DNA of 64,000 nt, from contig NZ_KB850224.1 of assembly GCF_000369805.1 (NCBI RefSeq), forward strand, positions 2,226,262-2,290,261, given 5' to 3'. The notes under the pieces were generated by a model that saw nothing but the letters and a program-made list of their open reading frames with translations, did no database searches and was not told the DNA's origin. Source of the stretch: Acinetobacter sp. NIPH 2100. GTDB taxonomy: Bacteria > Pseudomonadota > Gammaproteobacteria > Pseudomonadales > Moraxellaceae. The position numbers were made by a program, and so were the translations under genes. Position 1 is the first letter of the stretch. Every line of letters begins with the position of its first letter. This document shows, piece by piece, positions 1 to 8,419 of this stretch.

Positions 1-1
1 C

Positions 2-2113
2 CATACCCGTGGTTTTGACTATGGCGATAGTAATGAACCTGAGCAAGTGCTGGAACTTGCTTTTGCTGATGGTCAGGTGAGTGAAATCCGTTCCACCAAG
101 CCTTCGAGCACAGGAGTCGCACGTTTAGAACCTTTATTGATTGGTGGTATTTATCCACAACACAATGAAGATCGCGTTCTGATCAAATTAAATAAAGTAC
201 CAAAAACGCTGATTGAAGCATTGATTTCAACAGAAGATCGTAACTTCTATCATCATCATGGTATTTCGATCCGTGGTACCGCACGTGCCTTGGTCAGTAA
301 TGCCACGGGTGGCCGTCGTCAAGGTGGTTCGACTTTAACGCAACAGTTGGTGAAAAACTTCTATCTTTCACCTGAAAAAACCTTGAAACGTAAGGTCAAT
401 GAAGCCCTGATGGCGGTGTTGATTGAACTGCATTACAGCAAAGATGAAATTCTTGAAGCTTATCTAAATGAAGTGAACTTAGGCCAAAATGGTAGCTACT
501 CAATCAATGGCTATGGTCTAGCATCACAATTTTATTTTGGCTTGCCTTTACGTGAACTGAATATCTCACAGCAGGCCTTCCTCGTTGGTTTAGTGCAAGG
601 TCCATCACTGTATAACCCTTGGCGTAATCCAGAATCTGCGAAAAAGCGTCGTGATGTTGTGTTAAATAACATGAAAGTCATGGGCTATTTATCTGAAGCT
701 GAATATCAAGATGAAATTGCCCGCCCTTTAAATGTGGTCAGTAAACCAACCTTGGGCCCTGCAAAATTCCCAGATTTCTTGGATATCGTACGTCGTCAAC
801 TGCGTACCGAATATCAAGAAAGCGACATTACCAATCAAGGTCTAAGAATTTTCACCACACTTGATCCAATTGCACAAACACAAGTGCAGAATGCGTTTAA
901 GAGTACTGTTGATCGTTTGGCCAAAGCCAACCCTGCCCGTCTGAAAAACTTACAAGGTGCAGTATTGGTTGCTCATCCTGAAAATGGTGAACTGGTCGCA
1001 GCTGTTGGCTCAACTCAAGACTTTACTGGCTTTAACCGTGCCTTAGACGCAAAACGTCAAGTCGGTTCTCTGTTAAAACCAATCATCTACTTAAATGCAA
1101 TCGAGTCTGGGCGTTATACTTGGGCAAGCCCAATTGAAGACAGTGCCGTCAATATTCCAATTGATGGTGACAAGAGCTGGACACCGAAGAACTATAGTGG
1201 TGGCGAACATGGTGTCGTGCCAATGCAACAAGCATTAGCCAACTCGTATAACCTCTCTACTGTTCGCTTGGCAAATGAGTTTGGTTTATCTGCATTTAGC
1301 AATAAACTCAAACAGTTTGGCGTGAGTTCAGATATTCCTGCCTATCCATCGATTTACCTTGGTGCTGTAAATATGTCACCAATGGAAGTATTGAGCATTT
1401 ACGGCAACTTTGCGACGGGTGGCTTTAAATACCCACCACGTTCGATTCGTACCGTGGTCGATGCCAAAGGACATTTACTTGAGCGTTATGGCTTGAATGT
1501 TCAACAAACCATTGACCCTGCTGCGGCATACATTATTAATTATGGTTTACAGCAAGTGATGCGCACTGGTACAGGCCGCTCTGCTTATAACAGTTTACCT
1601 GAGTCACTGAATTTAGCTGGTAAATCTGGAACAACGAATGACACGAGAGACTCATGGTTTGCAGGTTATTCGGGTAATCATGTTGCAGTGGTGTGGTTAG
1701 GTCTGGATGACAATAAAGTGACAGGCTTAACGGGTTCGTCAGGTGCATTGCCTGTGTGGACCAATGTGATGAAGCAACTCCGCCAAGAACCAGTCAATTT
1801 ACGTCAAACTGATAATGTTCAATGGCAATGGATTGATAGTGCCAGCGGTGACTTATCTGCTCAAGGCTGTGATGGTGCGATGTATATTCCACTCCTCCGT
1901 CAAACAGTACCTCGTCGTGCAACGCTGTGTGGTCAATCTCACTATGAAGTTGAGCCAACCTACATTCCTCAATCCGATGAAACACCTGCTGATGATCATA
2001 ATGATGGGATCAGCAACTATATTCGCGAAAGTGAAAATCAAATGGATACAGATTTATCCAATCACACCCCAACGCGCGTTATCTCTAGCGGCAGTTACAG
2101 CGGTGAGAATTAA
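2..2113 (+). CDS. mrcB: Penicillin-binding protein 1B, 5' end cut by window edge
   Basis: Bifunctional class A penicillin-binding protein that polymerises glycan strands and cross-links peptidoglycan in the periplasm. The frame is open from base 2, so the GTG at 47 is an internal valine and the N-terminus with its membrane anchor lies outside the window. Glycosyltransferase motifs are visible: EDRNFY near base 233 (catalytic Glu) and GGSTLTQQ near base 325. Transpeptidase motifs follow: SLLK near base 1067 (acyl-enzyme Ser), the SYN motif in NSYNLST, and KSGTTND near base 1622. The UB2H-like stretch before the glycosyltransferase domain is partly present. The gene is followed after 21 bases by a lipoprotein that is probably its activator. 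Family assignment is secure. PBP1b rather than PBP1a is inferred from domain order and neighbour. Confidence 0.95.
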   Translation, partial: HTRGFDYGDSNEPEQVLELAFADGQVSEIRSTKPSSTGVARLEPLLIGGIYPQHNEDRVLIKLNKVPKTLIEALISTEDRNFYHHHGISIRGTARALVSNATGGRRQGGSTLTQQLVKNFYLSPEKTLKRKVNEALMAVLIELHYSKDEILEAYLNEVNLGQNGSYSINGYGLASQFYFGLPLRELNISQQAFLVGLVQGPSLYNPWRNPESAKKRRDVVLNNMKVMGYLSEAEYQDEIARPLNVVSKPTLGPAKFPDFLDIVRRQLRTEYQESDITNQGLRIFTTLDPIAQTQVQNAFKSTVDRLAKANPARLKNLQGAVLVAHPENGELVAAVGSTQDFTGFNRALDAKRQVGSLLKPIIYLNAIESGRYTWASPIEDSAVNIPIDGDKSWTPKNYSGGEHGVVPMQQALANSYNLSTVRLANEFGLSAFSNKLKQFGVSSDIPAYPSIYLGAVNMSPMEVLSIYGNFATGGFKYPPRSIRTVVDAKGHLLERYGLNVQQTIDPAAAYIINYGLQQVMRTGTGRSAYNSLPESLNLAGKSGTTNDTRDSWFAGYSGNHVAVVWLGLDDNKVTGLTGSSGALPVWTNVMKQLRQEPVNLRQTDNVQWQWIDSASGDLSAQGCDGAMYIPLLRQTVPRRATLCGQSHYEVEPTYIPQSDETPADDHNDGISNYIRESENQMDTDLSNHTPTRVISSGSYSGEN

Positions 2114-2134
2114 CTTTAATAAGGATGATTGGAC

Positions 2135-2683
2135 ATGATGAAAAAAATCACGGTTATGCTTGGCGTGTTGCTGCTTGCAGGTTGTACAGCAGCGCCCGAA
2201 AAAGTGGTCACTAAACCGACCACTACCGTTCCACCAAAAAAGAAGGTAACCCAGCCTTCTTCTGGTGTGAAAATCACGCCTTATGACCAAAAAGAAATTA
2301 AGCGTCAGAGCGTTCCAGTGGTTGTGCCGCAACAAAAGGTTCAGCAAAAATTTAATGATGGCAGCCAGTTACCTGCATTCAAAACCTTAATGCAAAAAAC
2401 TCAAGTGGCTTATAAACAACAGCAACTTGCAGAAGCAGAACGTTATGCACTTCAAGCACAACGTATTGCACCACAAGCCACAGAAACTTATTTATATTTG
2501 GCAATGATCGCAGATCAGCGCAAAGAATATGCCAATGCTGAAGCGCTGGCACGTCGAGGCTTAAGTTATGCGCAAAGCAATGCCATGAAGAAGCAACTCT
2601 GGATGATTATTCTTAAAGCCAGCGAAGCACGAGGTCATACGATTAAGGCCCAAGAAGCACGAAGAACTATTCAGGCCCTTTAA
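2135..2683 (+). CDS. TPR lipoprotein, probable PBP1b activator (LpoP-like)
   Basis: Predicted outer-membrane lipoprotein of 182 residues. The signal peptide ends in a lipobox (LLLAGC). A Pro/Lys/Thr-rich linker follows to about residue 70, then a helical C-terminal half that reads as two or three tetratricopeptide repeats (for example QLAEAERYALQAQRIAP). The start is taken as ATG 2135 because AAGGA at 2121-2125 sits nine bases upstream; the in-frame TTG at 2129 is too close. In Pseudomonas aeruginosa, LpoP is a TPR lipoprotein encoded beside the PBP1b gene and activates that synthase. Layout and architecture here match, so the same role is inferred. The sequence alone does not prove function. 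Confidence 0.75.
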   Translation: MMKKITVMLGVLLLAGCTAAPEKVVTKPTTTVPPKKKVTQPSSGVKITPYDQKEIKRQSVPVVVPQQKVQQKFNDGSQLPAFKTLMQKTQVAYKQQQLAEAERYALQAQRIAPQATETYLYLAMIADQRKEYANAEALARRGLSYAQSNAMKKQLWMIILKASEARGHTIKAQEARRTIQAL

Positions 2684-2685
2684 GC

Positions 2686-3597
2686 TTAGTCGATTGAACT
2701 AAATTGACGAATCCCAGCAAGCCCATAAGCATGATGTTTTTGGGCTTGTTCTACATCTGCAGGTGCAACTCCACCTAAAGCAAATACTGGAATATCACTG
2801 TTCTGTGCCAATTCCTGAAAACGATTCCACCCCAACACTTTGCTATCTGGGTGTGTTTCTGTCGCAGATACTGGGCTGAGAAATGCCGCATCACAGCCAA
2901 TCTGCTGGGCGTGTTGCAAAGAAACTGCGTCATGACATGCGGCGATAAAACGCTTGCCCACAATCAAGCCACCTTTACTCAGATTCATCAGCTGTGATTG
3001 CTTTAAATGGATCGTCTGTATCTTGTTTTGCAGCTCTACAGTTAGTTTCTGCCAGAGATCGATATTGACAATCAATTTTTGCAATTGCTCATCATTTAAA
3101 CGACCAAGTTGCTGCTCAACCTTCTCAAGATCATCAGTGTGTATACGCCAATACAAGAGTGTCTGTTGCTGAGGCAAAGTATCGATCTGATCACTGATCT
3201 TAATCAAGTGCGGCCAGCTTAAACGTTGCAGAATTGCGGCATTGGCTTTTGGGAAATTTAAACCCATCAATTGATCACGGCTATACCAAGCCCACGGTTG
3301 ATGAATAAGATTGAGCAACTCATCGGGGACATAAGCATGGAATAAATGTAAATTGACAATGATGTCTTCATATTCATGTCGAATCACATCAAAAACATGC
3401 CAATCTTTCAAGCCAATGCCAACTTCCTCATAAATTTCCCGACGACAAGCCTGTTCAGGTGTTTCACCTTGTTCAACTTTGCCACCTGGAAATTCATGTT
3501 TGTTGCCTTGGTGTTGGTTTGCCTGTCTCCAACCGACTAAAACTTTTGCTTTATGTAATAAAATTGCGATCGCAACGTCAACTGTAGCTTTTGCCAT
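2686..3597 (-). CDS. Nudix hydrolase fused to a ThiE-like domain
   Basis: Two-domain protein of 303 residues. The N-terminal half is a MutT-type Nudix hydrolase with the full Nudix box (GGKVEQGETPEQACRREI followed by YEEVGI), expected to hydrolyse oxidised nucleotides such as 8-oxo-dGTP. The C-terminal half, from about residue 205, resembles thiamine-phosphate synthase: it ends with ALGGV and a YGLAGIRQF stretch like the phosphate-binding end of a ThiE barrel. This fusion is common in gammaproteobacteria and is normally annotated as a MutT-like protein. The ThiE part is short and lacks a clear substrate-binding set, so catalysis there is doubtful. It converges with the mrcB operon, the two stop codons being two bases apart. 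Confidence 0.85.
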   Translation of the reverse strand: MAKATVDVAIAILLHKAKVLVGWRQANQHQGNKHEFPGGKVEQGETPEQACRREIYEEVGIGLKDWHVFDVIRHEYEDIIVNLHLFHAYVPDELLNLIHQPWAWYSRDQLMGLNFPKANAAILQRLSWPHLIKISDQIDTLPQQQTLLYWRIHTDDLEKVEQQLGRLNDEQLQKLIVNIDLWQKLTVELQNKIQTIHLKQSQLMNLSKGGLIVGKRFIAACHDAVSLQHAQQIGCDAAFLSPVSATETHPDSKVLGWNRFQELAQNSDIPVFALGGVAPADVEQAQKHHAYGLAGIRQFSSID

Positions 3598-3723
3598 AAC
3601 AGTCTAAATTCCCTCATTTTTCTATAATCATTTTAAGGAAAACGTTGCCGTATTCCCATGTCAAAAAACAAAATTAATGAATGATTTTGTAAATTCTTAA
3701 AATTTCCGTTGACAGGTCTATTC

Positions 3724-3742
3724 GATAATGATTATCATTTAA
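3724..3742 (+). promoter_or_regulatory. Fur box upstream of hemP
   Basis: GATAATGATTATCATTTAA matches 15 of 19 positions of the classic Fur consensus (GATAATGATAATCATTATC). A -35-like TTGACA lies at 3709-3714, so the box would overlap the -10 region and block transcription when iron is plentiful. It is 32 bases upstream of the hemP start codon. Confidence 0.8.
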
Positions 3743-3774
3743 AACATTAAAAAACACACCACGGAGCATAACAA

Positions 3775-3945
3775 ATGAACGCACCATTCAGCCTTTTCAC
3801 TCGTAGTACAGATGCAGCTCAATCATTGCCAATGTTGCATTCAAATAACCTTTTTGCCTTAGGTCGTGAAATCCGCATCATGCATGCTGGTGAGGAGTAT
3901 CGTTTACGTTTAACCCGCAATAATCGCCTTATTTTAACGAAGTAA
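3775..3945 (+). CDS. hemP: Hemin uptake protein HemP family, 56 residues
   Basis: Short gene of 56 codons plus stop, below usual length cut-offs. The C-terminal half carries the HemP signature: LFALGREIRIMHAGEEYRLR followed by LTRNNRLILTK. Proteins of this family are small, iron-regulated and linked to haem uptake; in some proteobacteria they act as positive regulators of haem-receptor expression. The start ATG has a plausible ribosome site (ACGGAG at 3761-3766). A Fur box lies just upstream and a strong terminator just downstream, so it is a complete single-gene unit. No haem receptor or haem oxygenase is adjacent, so HemP here would act at a distance. The family call rests on motif recognition. 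Confidence 0.85.
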   Translation: MNAPFSLFTRSTDAAQSLPMLHSNNLFALGREIRIMHAGEEYRLRLTRNNRLILTK

Positions 3946-3983
3946 TATAATAATAATCGGACAACAATAAAAAACGTGGGAAT

Positions 3984-4012
3984 AGCAGTATGTCAGCGCA
4001 TACTGCTTTTTT
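3984..4012 (+). terminator. Rho-independent terminator of hemP
   Basis: Perfect nine-base stem AGCAGTATG/CATACTGCT with a six-base loop, followed directly by a run of T. It ends the hemP transcript 38 bases after the stop codon. Confidence 0.85.
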
Positions 4013-4039
4013 AATTTGCTTGTTTATTTAAAAATAGGC

Positions 4040-5371
4040 TCACATCTCGAAGCTGATCGTGACTTTCAGTCCGCCATATTCAGACTGTGCAAACCTCATT
4101 TTACCATGATGCAATTCAATGATTTTTTTACAAATCGAGAGCCCTAAGCCAGAACCTTGTGTTTTAGTTCCCAAAGCACGATAGAAACGTTCGCCCAGCC
4201 GTTCTAAAATTTCTGCACTAAGACCATTCCCATCATTTTCAATACTCAGCTCTAGCTCATGAGCTCGCTGATTGAATGCAATATAGACCGTTCCATTTTC
4301 TGGCGTATATCGAATTGCATTGTCTAAAATATTGCGTATACAGGTAAAAATCAGCTGTTGATTCGCTAAAATCGTACTGTCAGGCAGACTTGACGTTTGC
4401 TGGATTTGAATTGCCTTCTCATGTGCAAATAAACCCAGTGCTTGGGTTGCCTCATCGACCACCAATTGCAATGCAAAATGAGTTTTGGGAAGATTGTCTG
4501 AATGCTCAGGATCCAATCGTGCCAATAGCAACAGATTTTCTAAAGTCTGAATTCCATGACTTACGTCTTGCTGCATTTGAGAAAAATCGGTCGCACGTTC
4601 TGGATATTTACGCTGCAACAATTGTAAACGCATCTGAATTGCGGACAATGGCGAGCGCAGCTCATGTGATGCATCTGCAGTAAAACGCTGTTCAGCCTGC
4701 AACGCATGATCAAGTCGCTGTAATAGTCGATTTAACTGACCCAGCATCGGTTGTAATTCCTTTAGCTCAACCTCAGCCGCTTGAATCGGTGATAGATCAT
4801 CAGCATTCTTTGCAGAAATTTCAGTAGATAGTTGATGAATGACTTTAAATTGGCGTTTAATCAAAAAATGTAACATGATCCATTGCATCAACCACACCAA
4901 GATTAAAATCAGTGCATAGCCCGCAAAACTATTCAGCAAGTCTTTAAAGCGTTCACCTAGAGGCTGTAAAATCAACACCTGCATCGGTGCATGCTCACCT
5001 TCACCTGCATAGCTCCGCCATAGCTGACCTTGCTGCCAAATCAGGCCAAAGTCACCCTGTGTTGCATTAATCAAAGTGTAATACTGCGGATCAAGATGGA
5101 AATCTTCTGACTGAGTTAAGGTTTGCTGTTGATTGCTCAATCGATATTGAATATCAAACTGTTCACTTAATTCATCGATCTGCTGCCCTGATGTTGTGGT
5201 CAAATCCGTAATCAACAGCATGTCTGAAATTTCATCCATGATTTCATCTTGTACTTGCATGGTTTGATACACAGAAATCACGGCGAACAAAAGTAATGCC
5301 ACACAACCAGCGACAATTGAACTGATCAAAGAGGTTTTCACCAACTTGGTTTGCAACGACACCACTTTCAT
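4040..5371 (-). CDS. qseC: Sensor histidine kinase, QseC/PmrB-like
   Basis: Membrane histidine kinase of 443 residues. It has a transmembrane segment at about 13-35, a periplasmic sensor loop to about 148, a second transmembrane segment at about 150-171, and a dimerisation/H-box with the phosphorylated His near residue 236 (DASHELRSP). The ATPase domain shows an N box (RNILDNAIRYTPENG) and a G box (GSGLGLSICKK). The gene follows its response regulator after only four bases. The partner regulator and the BOF-domain gene upstream match the ygiW-qseB-qseC layout of enterics, which is why QseC is preferred over PmrB. The signal sensed cannot be read from the sequence. Confidence 0.8.
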   Translation of the reverse strand: MKVVSLQTKLVKTSLISSIVAGCVALLLFAVISVYQTMQVQDEIMDEISDMLLITDLTTTSGQQIDELSEQFDIQYRLSNQQQTLTQSEDFHLDPQYYTLINATQGDFGLIWQQGQLWRSYAGEGEHAPMQVLILQPLGERFKDLLNSFAGYALILILVWLMQWIMLHFLIKRQFKVIHQLSTEISAKNADDLSPIQAAEVELKELQPMLGQLNRLLQRLDHALQAEQRFTADASHELRSPLSAIQMRLQLLQRKYPERATDFSQMQQDVSHGIQTLENLLLLARLDPEHSDNLPKTHFALQLVVDEATQALGLFAHEKAIQIQQTSSLPDSTILANQQLIFTCIRNILDNAIRYTPENGTVYIAFNQRAHELELSIENDGNGLSAEILERLGERFYRALGTKTQGSGLGLSICKKIIELHHGKMRFAQSEYGGLKVTISFEM

Positions 5372-5375
5372 TCTG

Positions 5376-6035
5376 TTATTCCTGATGCATGCGGTAGCCT
5401 AAACCACGAATAGTTTTGATATATTGCCCGCCAATTTTCTTCCGAATTTGATAAATAAATACTTCAATGGCATTACTTTCGATTTCATCGCCCCATGCAT
5501 ACAAAGACTCTTCGAGTTGCTCCCGTGTCAGAATATGATTTGGCTTTTGCATCAATTTATATAAAATTTGAAATTCTTTTGCAGTCAGATTAATGGTTTG
5601 TCCTGCCTTGCTTAATGTTTTTGCCTGTGGGTCCAGTTGTAAATCCAGAAAACTGAGATACTGACCTGCTTGAGCCTGATGCTGACGTAACTGTGAACGA
5701 ACCCGTGCCGATAATTCCTCCAAATTAAATGGCTTGACCAAATAATCATTAGCACCAAGATCTAAACCTTCAACTCGGTCATGAATATGATCTTTAGCGG
5801 TAATAAAAATCACGGGCGTTTTCGAATTCTGACGACGAATGGTCTTCAGAATCTCATCGCCAGAAGCTTGCGGCAGTCCACGATCAAGCAAGATACAATC
5901 ATATTGATGCTGTTCGACTGCTAGAATTGCATGATCACCGCGCTCCACCCAATCAACGCTATAGCCATCCATCTCGAGCCAGTCTTTAATACTTTCTGCC
6001 TGAGATGCATCATCTTCAGCCAATAAAATTCGCAT
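5376..6035 (-). CDS. qseB: OmpR-family response regulator, QseB-like
   Basis: Response regulator of 219 residues with an N-terminal receiver domain and a C-terminal winged-helix DNA-binding domain. The acidic pocket (AEDD near residues 6-9), phosphoacceptor Asp51 (ILLDRGLP) and conserved Lys (LVKPF) are present. The effector domain contains LTAKEFQILYKLM and ends with the typical IRGLGYRMH. It forms a two-gene unit with the kinase downstream. A hairpin at 6095-6127 separates it from the BOF gene, so the pair probably has its own promoter in 6036-6094 or reads through. Confidence 0.85.
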   Translation of the reverse strand: MRILLAEDDASQAESIKDWLEMDGYSVDWVERGDHAILAVEQHQYDCILLDRGLPQASGDEILKTIRRQNSKTPVIFITAKDHIHDRVEGLDLGANDYLVKPFNLEELSARVRSQLRQHQAQAGQYLSFLDLQLDPQAKTLSKAGQTINLTAKEFQILYKLMQKPNHILTREQLEESLYAWGDEIESNAIEVFIYQIRKKIGGQYIKTIRGLGYRMHQE

Positions 6036-6094
6036 AGAACCCTACATCCATCAAACTATTAAGATTTATCATGCCTTTAAACGATGCAACAAGC

Positions 6095-6127
6095 AAAAAA
6101 ACCACATGATTGATCATGTGGTTTTTT
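6095..6127 (-). terminator. Terminator between BOF gene and qseB
   Basis: Ten-base stem ACCACATGAT/ATCATGTGGT, flanked by an A run on the left and a T run on the right, so it can work on both strands. On the minus strand it would end or attenuate the BOF-gene transcript before qseB. Confidence 0.7.
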
Positions 6128-6140
6128 CAAGTCATTCAGC

Positions 6141-6506
6141 TTAGAATTTAACTTGGTTTACATCAACTTCAACACGCTTGGCTGGTTTATAGTCGATGTC
6201 AATTTCACCAATAATCGTCACAGGTGTTTTTGCTGAGACCGGCTTGCCCATCCATAAGTCATCATCAATATCAACTGTAATGCTGCCTGTTTGATCGCTA
6301 AACTGATATTTCTCATCACCAGTTGCTTTCACGACATAGCCTTTTAATTGTACCGGCGTATCATCTTTCAAGGTTAATGCTTGTTTCACCGTCGTGGTTT
6401 GTGTCGGAGCTAAAGCTTGCTGATTGACAGCACCTGTATTCGCTACGGCAAATGTTGTTACACCAACCAAACCAGCAATCACTGCAACTTTAGAAAATAC
6501 GTTCAT
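6141..6506 (-). CDS. BOF-domain periplasmic protein, YgiW/YdeI family
   Basis: Secreted protein of 121 residues: signal peptide ending near AVANTGA, then a bacterial OB-fold (BOF) domain from about residue 40 (VKQALTLKDDTPVQLKGYV, then ITVDIDDDLW, IIGEIDID). YgiW-type proteins are linked to stress tolerance and to adjacent QseBC-like systems. The start is placed at ATG 6506 because GAGGG lies seven bases upstream and the signal peptide begins there; an in-frame ATG nine codons earlier has no such site. It is next to the two-component genes and probably belongs to their regulon. Confidence 0.85.
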   Translation of the reverse strand: MNVFSKVAVIAGLVGVTTFAVANTGAVNQQALAPTQTTTVKQALTLKDDTPVQLKGYVVKATGDEKYQFSDQTGSITVDIDDDLWMGKPVSAKTPVTIIGEIDIDYKPAKRVEVDVNQVKF

Positions 6507-6593
6507 CTTTATACCCTCATCGTGGTTCATCATTTCGATGTAGTCATTAAAACAAATGAAGATGAGGTGAATCTGAAGATTAAAATTTTCTGT

Positions 6594-8402
6594 TTAACTC
6601 AAAGGAACCACGCGTAATACTTCCTCTAATGTGGTCACACCTTCGATCACTTTACGTGCACCTGCAATACGCAATGGCTCAATCCCTTCTTTCTTGGCTT
6701 GTGCTCTTAAATCATTCAATGTGCCATGTGCGCTGATTAACGACTTTGATTCTAAACTGACCGGCATAAACTCATAAATACCGACACGACCTTTGTAGCC
6801 AGTATGACGGCAGGCTTCACAACCAACTGCTTTGTACATAGTGGTTGGCATATCCATCATATAGTCAAAGGTCAAATGCTCCCACTCATGTTCATTCATC
6901 TGTGTTTCTTGTTTGCAATGCGGGCAAAGTCTACGCACCAAACGTTGTGCCAAAACACCGAGAATGGTTGCTGCTGTAAGGAATGGCTGTATACCCAAAT
7001 CATGTAAACGCGTTAAGCTCGATGGTGCATCATTGGTATGAAGTGTAGAAAGTACCAAATGCCCCGTTAATGCCGCTTGAATCGCCATATTTGCAGTATC
7101 GTGGTCACGAATCTCCCCCACCATAATAATATCGGGGTCTTGACGCATTAACGCGCGTACACCATCAGCAAAACCTAATTCAATATTTGGATTGACCTGC
7201 ATTTGGTTAAAGCTTGGCTCTAACATCTCAATCGGGTCTTCAATGGTACACACATTGACTTGTTCTGTTGCCAATTGTTTTAACGATGAATACAGCGTGG
7301 TGGTTTTACCTGAACCCGTTGGGCCTGTAACCAAAATAATGCCGTGACTATGCTGCGTCAGCTGCTGCCAACTCTGCAACAAATGCCCTTCAAAACCCAG
7401 TTGCTGAAAACTACGTACCAACACTTCTGGATCAAAAATACGCATCACCAGTTTTTCACCAAAGGCTGTCGGCAAAGTCGAAAGACGGAGTTCAGTTTCC
7501 TGACCTTTCGGTGTACGCGTTTTTAAGCGGCCATCCTGCGGTTTGCGCTTTTCTGCCACATTCATACGACCTAGAATCTTAATCCGCGAAATCACAGCAG
7601 TGAGTGTATTTGCGGGCATGTTATAGATGGTATGTAAGACACCATCGATACGGAAGCGCACCTTCCCTTTATCTTTACGCGGTTCCAAGTGAATATCACT
7701 GGCGCCTTGCTCGAAAGCAAATTGCAGTACCCAATCCACCAGTTTGACAATATGCTGATCATTGGCATCCGGATTTTGCGCATCGCCCAACTGCAATAAA
7801 GCTTCAACACCCTTATTTTCACGGTCATAAATACTCGTATTCTGCGACGAGCTGACCGCACGGCTGACTTGATAATATTCAACAAGATAACGTTGCAATT
7901 GTTCTGGATTTAACAGAACTTTCTCAATCTTCTTCGGCGCTAAGCTACGCTCTAGGTTATTCAACCATTCTGTCGTAAATGGCTGATCGGTCCCAATCAA
8001 AATTCGATCCGCTTGTACATCGACCGCTAAAATGTGGTTGCGCACCGCAAATTCTTGTGACATGACACTGGTGAGCGCAGCCACATCCGCTTTGAGTGGG
8101 TCAATCACAAACAACGGCATTTCTGCTTTTTCAGCCAGCCACTGACACAAACGGTTAAGCGTCAATGTTGAACTGGCATTGAGTTGATCTTTTAAATTAA
8201 AATTGGCAATCCATTGCAAAGGATGCCATTTCAACTGTTCTTTTTGACGATGAGTGGTTTGAACAAGTAATTTGTCTCGTTCAGTCATACGACCATCTTT
8301 CAGTAGTTGCTCTAAGCACCACGTCACATCAATGGTAAAAGAAAAATTTGCAAATTTTGCCTGCGCTTGCATGACCGTCAGTTCCCCAAATTTTAAACTC
8401 AA
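6594..8402 (-). CDS. gspE: Type II secretion ATPase, GspE/PulE family
   Basis: Cytoplasmic secretion ATPase of 602 residues. An N-terminal domain (about 1-190) is followed by the GspE core: an Asp box, Walker A GPTGSGKT at 360-367, Walker B with LMRQDPDIIMVGEIRD, a His box (STLHTNDA), and a tetracysteine zinc motif (CPHC...CEAC). It powers pseudopilus assembly for export through the outer membrane. Acinetobacter scatters its gsp genes around the chromosome, and no other gsp gene is nearby. The lipase operon at 45-47 kb encodes a likely substrate. A type IV pilus ATPase (PilB) is the main alternative, but pil genes are absent too. Confidence 0.75.
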   Translation of the reverse strand: MSLKFGELTVMQAQAKFANFSFTIDVTWCLEQLLKDGRMTERDKLLVQTTHRQKEQLKWHPLQWIANFNLKDQLNASSTLTLNRLCQWLAEKAEMPLFVIDPLKADVAALTSVMSQEFAVRNHILAVDVQADRILIGTDQPFTTEWLNNLERSLAPKKIEKVLLNPEQLQRYLVEYYQVSRAVSSSQNTSIYDRENKGVEALLQLGDAQNPDANDQHIVKLVDWVLQFAFEQGASDIHLEPRKDKGKVRFRIDGVLHTIYNMPANTLTAVISRIKILGRMNVAEKRKPQDGRLKTRTPKGQETELRLSTLPTAFGEKLVMRIFDPEVLVRSFQQLGFEGHLLQSWQQLTQHSHGIILVTGPTGSGKTTTLYSSLKQLATEQVNVCTIEDPIEMLEPSFNQMQVNPNIELGFADGVRALMRQDPDIIMVGEIRDHDTANMAIQAALTGHLVLSTLHTNDAPSSLTRLHDLGIQPFLTAATILGVLAQRLVRRLCPHCKQETQMNEHEWEHLTFDYMMDMPTTMYKAVGCEACRHTGYKGRVGIYEFMPVSLESKSLISAHGTLNDLRAQAKKEGIEPLRIAGARKVIEGVTTLEEVLRVVPLS

Positions 8403-8419
8403 TTATATTTTTTAAAGTT

